Positions 6,718 to 13,939 of a stretch of 64,000 nt of DNA are shown in pieces. Under the pieces are notes generated by a model. The model had not been told where the DNA came from, did no database searches, and saw only the letters and a list, made by a program, of their open reading frames with translations. The stretch comes from Allotamlana fucoidanivorans (lineage in GTDB: Bacteria > Bacteroidota > Bacteroidia > Flavobacteriales > Flavobacteriaceae). Numbering within the stretch: the stretch's first letter is position 1; every line of letters begins with the position of its first letter. Both the position numbers and the translations under genes were made by a program. The stretch lies in assembly GCF_045788535.1 (NCBI RefSeq), contig NZ_CP074074.1, positions 3,596,001 through 3,660,000 of the forward strand. The letters run 5' to 3'.

Positions 6718-7955
6718 TGATGGGTAAGAATACATTTAAAATAGCGGTTAGAAAATTTGATGCTTTTGAAAGTGCCATAGACAAAATCTGGGAGGCATTC
6801 TGTAAAAAAACAGGATGCCCTCTACAGCTTGAAGCTATTCCATTTGACCTTCACCCCTTATATGACACCATATTAAAAAACAACGGTTTAAAAAATGGTG
6901 ATTGGGATGTTTCTTTAATCAACACTGATTGGATTACGGAGGCCTACACCTCAAACGCTATTGAAGATTTAACACCTTACATTAAATATGACCCTCCAGA
7001 AGATTTCCCTCATGGCTGGTCGCGTTCCTTACTATACAAACAAGAATTTGATAATAAAACCGTAGGGCTTCCTTTTCATGATGGACCTGAATGCTTAATT
7101 TATAGAAAAGACTTATTTGAATCTATGGAAGAAGGCATTAGGTTTTATAGAGATTATGGTAAGCAGCTGGTAGTTCCAAAAACTTGGGATGACCTCATTG
7201 AAGTTGCTGAATTTTTCAACAGACCTGAAGATAATTTGTATGGCACTACATTTGCCGCTTACCCTGATGGTCATAATACCGTATTTGATTTTTGTTTACA
7301 ATTATGGACTAGAAACGGTGACCTTTTTGACGAACATAACAGGGTTAAGTTAAATTCACAAGCAGCTATTGAAGGTATGACGTTTTATAGAAACGCATTA
7401 AAGAACATCAATGCCATGCACCCAAATTCACGTGATTTTGATTCTGTAAAATCTGGAATGGCCTTTGCTAATGGTGAATTAGCTATGATGGTTAATTGGT
7501 TTGGTTTTGCCTCTATGTGTGAGTTTTTAGAAGATTCAAAAGTAAAAGGAAAAGTTGATATTACCGATGTACCTGCTGGACCAAATGGTCGAGACACCTC
7601 ACTAAACGCCTATTGGATGTATGTTATTGGTAGTGGCAGCCAGCATAAAGATTTAGCCTATCAATTCATAAAATTTGCTGTAAACAAAGCGAACGATAAA
7701 TTAGTTACCCTTGAAGGCGCCATTGGTTGTAGAAAATCTACTTGGATAGATAAAGAAGTAAATAAAACGGTTCCCTACTATCATAAATTAGACGCTTTAC
7801 ACGAAAACACACGTTCCTTACCTAGAAAAAGTAATTGGTCTGATATAGCAGATGTTATAGATGACTTAGTTTTAAAAGTTATTAATACAACTCAGGAGAT
7901 AAAAGATATTCTTGATGAGGCACAAATAAAAATTAATCACATAGAAAATTCATAA
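6717..7955 (+). CDS. SBP-fold protein without signal peptide (second copy)
   Basis: The 412-residue protein resembles sugar-type (CUT1) solute-binding proteins: GDWDVSLINTDWITEA near residue 65, AIEDLTPYI, GLPFHDGPECLIYRKDLFE, PKTWDDLIEVAEFF, a long C-terminal lobe with AFANGELAMMVNW and the late VIDDLV helix. The N-terminus MMGKNTFKIAVRKFD carries no signal peptide. Two ATGs follow each other; the first overlaps the previous stop by one base. It is clearly distinct from the SBP-fold protein at 3265, so the operon has two different SBP-fold proteins flanking a CoA-transferase pair. No transporter partner exists here, so a cytoplasmic role is inferred. Confidence 0.82.
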   Translation: MMGKNTFKIAVRKFDAFESAIDKIWEAFCKKTGCPLQLEAIPFDLHPLYDTILKNNGLKNGDWDVSLINTDWITEAYTSNAIEDLTPYIKYDPPEDFPHGWSRSLLYKQEFDNKTVGLPFHDGPECLIYRKDLFESMEEGIRFYRDYGKQLVVPKTWDDLIEVAEFFNRPEDNLYGTTFAAYPDGHNTVFDFCLQLWTRNGDLFDEHNRVKLNSQAAIEGMTFYRNALKNINAMHPNSRDFDSVKSGMAFANGELAMMVNWFGFASMCEFLEDSKVKGKVDITDVPAGPNGRDTSLNAYWMYVIGSGSQHKDLAYQFIKFAVNKANDKLVTLEGAIGCRKSTWIDKEVNKTVPYYHKLDALHENTRSLPRKSNWSDIADVIDDLVLKVINTTQEIKDILDEAQIKINHIENS

Positions 7956-7957
7956 CG

Positions 7958-9028
7958 ATGGAATTAATCTATAAACCAGAATTACCCAAAGAAAATAGAC
8001 CTATATACATTATTGGTGCTGGAGGCATAGTTAGAGACGCACATTTACCAGCTTATAAAAATGCTGGATTTAATGTAGCTGGCATCACCAACAGAACAAA
8101 GCAACGTGCCATTGATTTAGCCAATACATTTAATATTCCCAATGTATTTGATGATGTTGAAGCTATGGTTGAAGCAGCACCTGAAAACGCGGTCTATGAT
8201 TTAACCTTGATGCCAAATCAATTTGTACCAACCCTTGACCTGTTGCCAGATAACGCCGCGGTACTCATACAAAAACCTATGGGCGATAACTATGAGCAAA
8301 CTTTAGATATTTTAGAAGTTTGTAGAAGAAAAAAACTCAAGGCGGCCATTAATTGTCAAATGCGTTATGCGCCCTATGTGATGGCCGCAAAATATATGAT
8401 AGACCAAGGACATATTGGTGAGTTATATGATTTTGAGGTTAGATTAACCACCTATACGCCATGGGAATATTTCCCAAATGTAGTCAATCATCCCAGACTA
8501 GAAATACAGCAACATAGTATCCATTATATTGATTTAATCAGATCGTTTTTAGGCAACCCAAAGAAGGTGTATGCCAAAACTTTGAAAAATCCAGGTAAAC
8601 CCATGTCATCCACAAGAACAACTACTATTATGGATTACAATGATTCTATGCGAGCTATCATAAACACAAATCATGATCATAATTTTGGAGAAAAAAATCA
8701 AGAAAGCTTTGTAAAGTGGGAAGGCACAAAAGGAGCCATAAAAGCTAGAATTGGCTTGCTACTGGATTACCCTAATGGTAAACCCGATTTATTTCAATAT
8801 TGTATTGTTAAAGAAGGAGAAACTCCAAAATGGATTGAAGTAGATTTAGAAGGCTCCTGGTTTCCTGATGCATTTGTGGGTACCATGGCTTCCTTAATGC
8901 GCTATATTGAAGGCTCAACAGACGTATTACCAACAAGTGTTGAAGATGTAGTACATTCTATGGCTATTGTTGAAGCTGCGTACGATTCTAATGATGATGG
9001 CGGTGTTACGCCACTATACAATGCTTAA
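7958..9028 (+). CDS. Gfo/Idh/MocA family NAD(P)-dependent oxidoreductase
   Basis: The 356-residue protein has a Rossmann fold with the nucleotide-binding turn GAGGI (residues 20-24) and a C-terminal alpha/beta substrate domain. The conserved lysine is present (K106), but the usual EKP motif is QKP. A histidine/aspartate pair lies at H189 and D192 (HSIHYID). The family oxidises or reduces hydroxyls of sugars, inositols and sugar acids. It is 2 bp behind the SBP-fold gene and is the last gene of the tight first block of the operon. The substrate is unknown; a sugar delivered by the RhaT-like transporter is the natural guess. Confidence 0.9.
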   Translation: MELIYKPELPKENRPIYIIGAGGIVRDAHLPAYKNAGFNVAGITNRTKQRAIDLANTFNIPNVFDDVEAMVEAAPENAVYDLTLMPNQFVPTLDLLPDNAAVLIQKPMGDNYEQTLDILEVCRRKKLKAAINCQMRYAPYVMAAKYMIDQGHIGELYDFEVRLTTYTPWEYFPNVVNHPRLEIQQHSIHYIDLIRSFLGNPKKVYAKTLKNPGKPMSSTRTTTIMDYNDSMRAIINTNHDHNFGEKNQESFVKWEGTKGAIKARIGLLLDYPNGKPDLFQYCIVKEGETPKWIEVDLEGSWFPDAFVGTMASLMRYIEGSTDVLPTSVEDVVHSMAIVEAAYDSNDDGGVTPLYNA

Positions 9029-9091
9029 ACATATAACTAATATGGTCACCTTTAGATTGACAAACTATATAAAATTTAGATTTATCATAAA

Positions 9092-10642
9092 ATGAAATCA
9101 TCCTGCTTCGCTTTACTTTGCTTCTTAACATTATGCTGCAATGCTCAGAAAAAAGAGGAGTTCCCTTCTCAAAAAAATGTAAATACTTTTGAACCATCTT
9201 GGGAATCTTTAAAACAACATCAAACCCCAGAATGGTTTTTAGATGCTAAGTTTGGCATTTATTTCCATTGGGGCGTTTACTCATATATGGGAAAAGGTGA
9301 ATGGTATTCACATCATATGTATGAAGACAAAGATAAAGGCTGGAATCATGATTTAAGGGAACATCATTTAGAAACTTATGGCGACAGTGTTCAGTATTAT
9401 GACTTCTTTCCGAAGTTTACAGCACAGCATTTTGATGCCGCTGAATGGGCAGAACTGTTTAAAAAATCAGGCGCTAAATTTGTAGGTCCAGTTGCTGAGC
9501 ACTGTGATTATTTCTCAAACTGGAATAGCAAGGTTAACCCATACAACTCTGTAAATTATGGGCCTAAACTTGATATTGTTGGTGAGCTTGAAAAAGCCAT
9601 AAAAGCTAAAGATTTAAAATTTGTCGCTACATTTCATCACAGTTGGGAATGGGGTTGGTACAATTTATGGAATGGTCTTGCCGATACTACAAATATTGAA
9701 TTTAGATCGCTTTTTGGTGAAGTGACGCCTAAAGAAACTTTTTACCGTTTAGGGAAAAATGCCAGTGGTCAATATGACGGCATTGTATTAGATGAAGATA
9801 AACCTAGTCAAAAATTTATCGATTTGTGGAAAGCAAAAATTCATGAAGTTATTGACCAATATAAACCTGATTTATTGTGGTTTGACAGCCGGGTATTCTT
9901 ACTACCAGAAAAAGACAGAAAAGAAATGGTAGCTTATTACTACAATAAGGCTTTAAAGTGGGACAAAGAGGTGGTTCTTACTTATAAGAATGAAGATCTA
10001 GAAAAGGGTGTTGGAGTTATTGATTTAGAGAAAGGTCGTTTTGATGAAAAAACAGATTTTCCGTGGTTAACAGATGACTCTTATGCTTGGAATGGTTGGA
10101 GCTGGCGATCTAATCTTAAACTCAAAACTCCACAAATTATCATTCAAGAACTAGTAGATATTTCAAGCAAAAACGGTTGTTTATTGCTTAATATAACCCC
10201 TACTCATGACGGTAAGATTCCTGAAAAACAAAGAGAAGGTTTGTTACAAATAGGCAAATGGTTAACTAATAATGGTGAGGCTATTTATAAAACTCGTCCT
10301 TATAAAACCTATGGAGAAGGTGATACCAAATTAAAAAAGAATCATTTTGGAGGTGTACAAGGAAATGGTGTTACCTACAAACCAACAGATTTTAGATTTA
10401 CCCAAAACAAATCAAAAGATGTTCTATATGTTATTCAGTTAGATATTCCTGAACCGAATCAAGAATTCACGTTAACCACCTTTTCAAAAGAAAATGTTGG
10501 AGCCAATGAAAAAATAAAATCAATAGAGTTACTTGGAAGTAATGAAACCATTTCGTGGCGTAAAACCCAAGAAGGTTTAAAGTTAAAAGCACCTAAAAAA
10601 ATAACGGGGCAACATGCCTTGGTATATAAGGTAAACCTATAA
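9092..10642 (+). CDS. Exported GH29 alpha-L-fucosidase-like enzyme
   Basis: The 516-residue protein has a signal peptide (residues 1-18, ending CNA before QKKEE; lipoprotein processing at a cysteine is possible). The GH29 hallmark KFGIYFHWGVYSY is at 53-65 and the nucleophile is D265 in LLWFD. It removes terminal alpha-L-fucosyl or related residues in the periplasm. The usual HHDGF fucose-binding motif reads EHCDYF (146-151), so the second active-site histidine and the glycine are changed and the specificity may differ from plain fucosides. It lacks a T9SS tail. It is followed 27 bp later by a sulfatase, suggesting a sulfated glycoside substrate. Confidence 0.85.
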   Translation: MKSSCFALLCFLTLCCNAQKKEEFPSQKNVNTFEPSWESLKQHQTPEWFLDAKFGIYFHWGVYSYMGKGEWYSHHMYEDKDKGWNHDLREHHLETYGDSVQYYDFFPKFTAQHFDAAEWAELFKKSGAKFVGPVAEHCDYFSNWNSKVNPYNSVNYGPKLDIVGELEKAIKAKDLKFVATFHHSWEWGWYNLWNGLADTTNIEFRSLFGEVTPKETFYRLGKNASGQYDGIVLDEDKPSQKFIDLWKAKIHEVIDQYKPDLLWFDSRVFLLPEKDRKEMVAYYYNKALKWDKEVVLTYKNEDLEKGVGVIDLEKGRFDEKTDFPWLTDDSYAWNGWSWRSNLKLKTPQIIIQELVDISSKNGCLLLNITPTHDGKIPEKQREGLLQIGKWLTNNGEAIYKTRPYKTYGEGDTKLKKNHFGGVQGNGVTYKPTDFRFTQNKSKDVLYVIQLDIPEPNQEFTLTTFSKENVGANEKIKSIELLGSNETISWRKTQEGLKLKAPKKITGQHALVYKVNL

Positions 10643-10669
10643 ACTTTTACTCAAAATTAAAAAATTGAA

Positions 10670-12271
10670 ATGCTTAAATTAAAACTATATATCATATTAT
10701 TAACAATAATACCATGCATGGGGTGTGCTCAAAAAAAAGAGACATTCCCTGAGAAACCAAATATTATTTATATTATGACAGACGACCATGCTACTAATGC
10801 TATTGGCACTTATGGTAGCAGATTAGCGTCTTTAAACCCTACCCCTAATCTTGATAAATTAGCTTCAGAAGGCATGGTGTTTGAAAACTGTTTTGTTTCC
10901 AATTCCATTTGTACACCAAGTCGAGCTACTATAATAACAGGACAATATAGTCAAACTAATGGGGTTTTAGATTTTAGCAATGGTATTGACGGTGATAGAC
11001 AGTATTTACCCATTGAAATGAAAAAACGCGGTTATGAAACAGCCATAATAGGTAAATGGCACTTGCATGAAGAGCCTTCCGCATTTGACTTTTATAGTGT
11101 TTTAGAAGGTCAGGGGAAATATTTCAATCCGTCTTTTAGAGAAAAAAACAAAGGCGAATGGCCTAAAAATGTGGTACAAACAACAGGACATTCAACCGAT
11201 GTGATTACCAATAAAGCTATTGAATGGTTGTCAAACAGAAAAGATTCTCAAAAACCTTTTATGCTAATGTATCAAATGAAAGCACCGCATGATTGGTTTG
11301 AATACGCCCCTAGATATGAAGACTATCTGGCTGACTCAAAAATTCCTGAGCCAGAAAGTTTATACCATCAACCAAATTGGGGCTCGGAAGGAACTAGAGG
11401 CAAAAATGATAGTCTCATAGATGTTATAGGTAGTTCGGTTTCAAACAGACATAAATTTTTCAATTATGTAGACAAATTGAAAATAGATCCTAATTTATCA
11501 GGTGACGAAGCTACCTCTGCTTCTTATCAAAAGTATTTAAAAAAATATTTGAGATGTGTTAAAGGTATTGATGATAATATTGGTAAATTCATTCAATATT
11601 TAAAGGATAATAATCTCTATGACAATACTATTATCATCTACTCTTCCGATCAAGGTATGATGCTTGGAGAACATGATATGGTTGACAAACGTTGGATGTA
11701 TGAAGAGTCTATGAAAATGCCTTTCATTATAAAATATAATAAACTGATTAAAGCGGGCTCGCGTAATGAAACAATAATTAACAATACAGATTACGCACCA
11801 ACCATCATTGATCTTGCAGGAGGGCATGTGCCAGATTACATGCAAGGTAAAAGCATCAAACCCTTGTTGGAGAATGAGCAACCTGATAATTGGAGAACCG
11901 CCTCCTATTATAGATATTGGCTACATTTAGAACATCATGATATTCCTGCTCATTTTGGAATAAGAACTAAAAACTATAAGTTGATTTTCTTTTATGGCAG
12001 GCATTGGAACTTAGAAAAAGTTGGCCAAAGATCAAGATGGTGGTTACCCGATGATCAAAGTATAAAAATTGGTCCAACCCCGCCAGCATGGGAATTGTAT
12101 GATTTACAAAATGACCCGTATGAAGTCATTAACGTTTACAACAATCCTGAGTATAAAGATCTTGTAATATCCTTAAAAGAAGAAATGAAAAGTCAACGAG
12201 AACTATATCATGAAACTGATGCAAATTACCCACACATTCAAAAAATTATAGATGAATACTGGGAGAAATAA
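10670..12271 (+). CDS. Exported S1 family (formylglycine) sulfatase
   Basis: The 533-residue protein carries a lipoprotein-type leader (MGC, C19). The sulfatase signature CTPSR begins at C81, the cysteine that is converted to formylglycine by an anaerobic- or FGE-type maturase not found in this window. Metal-site residues are visible in MTDDH (36-40), IGKWHLH and SDQGMMLGEHDM. It hydrolyses sulfate esters of carbohydrates in the periplasm. Pairing with the GH29 enzyme suggests a sulfated fucoside, rhamnoside or related algal glycan. The subfamily and position specificity cannot be decided by eye. Confidence 0.9.
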   Translation: MLKLKLYIILLTIIPCMGCAQKKETFPEKPNIIYIMTDDHATNAIGTYGSRLASLNPTPNLDKLASEGMVFENCFVSNSICTPSRATIITGQYSQTNGVLDFSNGIDGDRQYLPIEMKKRGYETAIIGKWHLHEEPSAFDFYSVLEGQGKYFNPSFREKNKGEWPKNVVQTTGHSTDVITNKAIEWLSNRKDSQKPFMLMYQMKAPHDWFEYAPRYEDYLADSKIPEPESLYHQPNWGSEGTRGKNDSLIDVIGSSVSNRHKFFNYVDKLKIDPNLSGDEATSASYQKYLKKYLRCVKGIDDNIGKFIQYLKDNNLYDNTIIIYSSDQGMMLGEHDMVDKRWMYEESMKMPFIIKYNKLIKAGSRNETIINNTDYAPTIIDLAGGHVPDYMQGKSIKPLLENEQPDNWRTASYYRYWLHLEHHDIPAHFGIRTKNYKLIFFYGRHWNLEKVGQRSRWWLPDDQSIKIGPTPPAWELYDLQNDPYEVINVYNNPEYKDLVISLKEEMKSQRELYHETDANYPHIQKIIDEYWEK

Positions 12272-12286
12272 AACTAAAAACAAATC

Positions 12287-12342
12287 AAATAAGTTTTACA
12301 CCAAACATGAATCTAATGATTCTTAAAACATGAAACTTATTT
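12287..12342 (+). repeat. Nested inverted repeat between sulfatase and sugar-porter genes
   Basis: The outer arms AAATAAGTTT (12287-12296) and AAACTTATTT (12333-12342) are perfect complements. The interior holds a second hairpin GAATC (12309-12313) and GATTC (12318-12322). No T-run follows, so it is not a typical terminator. It may be an mRNA processing or stability element that separates the exported-enzyme part of the operon from the porter part. Confidence 0.5.
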
Positions 12343-12368
12343 ATAACTAAACCTTTAAACTAAAATCT

Positions 12369-13928
12369 ATGTCGTCAAAAAACGTATTTATCATTCGTAT
12401 TGCAGCCATTGTAGCCTTGGGTGGCTTCCTACTCGGTTTTGATGCATCAGTCATCTCTGGTGTTGTTAAGTTCATTGAACCTGAGTTCAATCTTACCAAA
12501 ATTCAACTGGGCTGGGCAGTTAGTTCTATTACCCTAACAGCCGCCTTTGGGATGATTATTGCTGGGCCAATGAGTGATAAACACGGAAGACGATTAATTC
12601 TAAAATATGCCGCCATTCTATTCACTATTTCAGCCATAGGATCTGCCTTAGCAGGTTCCTTTTTTTGGCTCATTATTTTTAGAATGATTGGCGGACTTGC
12701 GGTAGGTGCTGCTTTAATTATTGCACCCATGTATATTGCCGAAGTTGCCCCTCCTGAAAAAAGAGGACTTCTGGTTTCTTTTAATCAATTAAATATTGTG
12801 ATAGGGATTTCCATTGCATTCTTCACGAACTATTTCATCTTAAAATGGGGAAATTCTGAAGCCGAATGGGCAAAAGCATTGGGTCTAGGAAAATGGAATT
12901 GGCGGTGGATGCTTGGGCTTGAAGCTATTCCCGCTATATTTTACTACCTCGGTCTTTTTATTGTTCCTAGAAGCCCCAGATGGCTTATGACCAAAAACAA
13001 AAGAACTGAAGCCCTTGAAACCATGAAAAAAGTGCTTTCTGAAGAAAAAGCAAAATCTCAAATACAAGAAGTTGAGCGAAGCATCTCAGAAGACTTAAAA
13101 AAAGAAAAATCAAAACTTACCGATTTATTTAAAAAGTCCATGCGAAAAGTGCTTATTATTGGCTTAGTGGTTGGTATTTTTCAACAAATAGTAGGTATAA
13201 ATGCAGTGTTGTTCTACGCTCCCATGATTTTTGAACAAACGGGTATTGGTACAGATGCTTCATTTATTCAAGCCGCCCTAGTTGGTTTAACTAACTTAGG
13301 ATTTACAATTGTTGCCATGTTAGCCATTGATAAATTTGGAAGAAAACCGCTTTTAATTATTGGTATGGTGGGTATAGCCCTTTGTTTATTTTTACTAAGT
13401 TATGGTTTTAGTCAAGCCAAGTATGTACTCAGTGAAGACGCTATTTCAAACCTTCCGGAAGCCATTGACAAAGAACAAATATTACCACTAAAAGATCAAG
13501 TATTTGAAAACGATTTAGAATTTAAAACTGCTTTAAAAGCAGCTTTAGGAGAAGATGCAGCAAACACACATGAGTCTACACTAGTTACTGCTTCAGCAAA
13601 AATGAATACCATGCTTATCCTAATAGGTATCATTGGATTTGTAGGCGCATTTGCTATGTCAATAGGTCCAGTCATGTGGGTGTTATTTTCAGAATTATTT
13701 CCAACAGTTATAAGAGGCATAGCTATTTCATTTGTAGGATTGGTAAATCTTGGTATTGCATTTTTAGTACAACTACTATTCCCTTGGGAATTAGCAACAT
13801 TAGGAAATACAATAACATTCTTAATTTTTGGAGTTTTTGCGGTAATAGGATTTATTTTTATATGGTTTAAAGTTCCTGAAACCAAAGGAAAATCATTAGA
13901 AGAATTAGAAAAAGAATTAATACAATAA
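12369..13928 (+). CDS. MFS sugar porter (sugar/H+ symporter)
   Basis: The 519-residue inner-membrane protein has 12 predicted helices and sugar porter family motifs: GFDASVISG in helix 1, DKHGRRLIL between helices 2 and 3, PRSPRWLM after helix 6, GIFQQIVGINAV in helix 7, DKFGRKPLLI and PETKGKSLEELE at the end. The canonical PESPRWL is changed to PRSPRWL. An insertion of about 60 residues lies between helices 9 and 10 (residues about 350-410). Together with two RhaT-type carriers it gives this locus three sugar importers, which suggests several related substrates. Confidence 0.9.
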   Translation: MSSKNVFIIRIAAIVALGGFLLGFDASVISGVVKFIEPEFNLTKIQLGWAVSSITLTAAFGMIIAGPMSDKHGRRLILKYAAILFTISAIGSALAGSFFWLIIFRMIGGLAVGAALIIAPMYIAEVAPPEKRGLLVSFNQLNIVIGISIAFFTNYFILKWGNSEAEWAKALGLGKWNWRWMLGLEAIPAIFYYLGLFIVPRSPRWLMTKNKRTEALETMKKVLSEEKAKSQIQEVERSISEDLKKEKSKLTDLFKKSMRKVLIIGLVVGIFQQIVGINAVLFYAPMIFEQTGIGTDASFIQAALVGLTNLGFTIVAMLAIDKFGRKPLLIIGMVGIALCLFLLSYGFSQAKYVLSEDAISNLPEAIDKEQILPLKDQVFENDLEFKTALKAALGEDAANTHESTLVTASAKMNTMLILIGIIGFVGAFAMSIGPVMWVLFSELFPTVIRGIAISFVGLVNLGIAFLVQLLFPWELATLGNTITFLIFGVFAVIGFIFIWFKVPETKGKSLEELEKELIQ

Positions 13929-13939
13929 GTAGTACATAG

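Noticed and set aside
3265..7955. Ordinary ABC sugar importer
   Set aside because: Two SBP-like genes exist but no permease or ATPase genes and no signal peptides, so a normal ABC importer is not supported.
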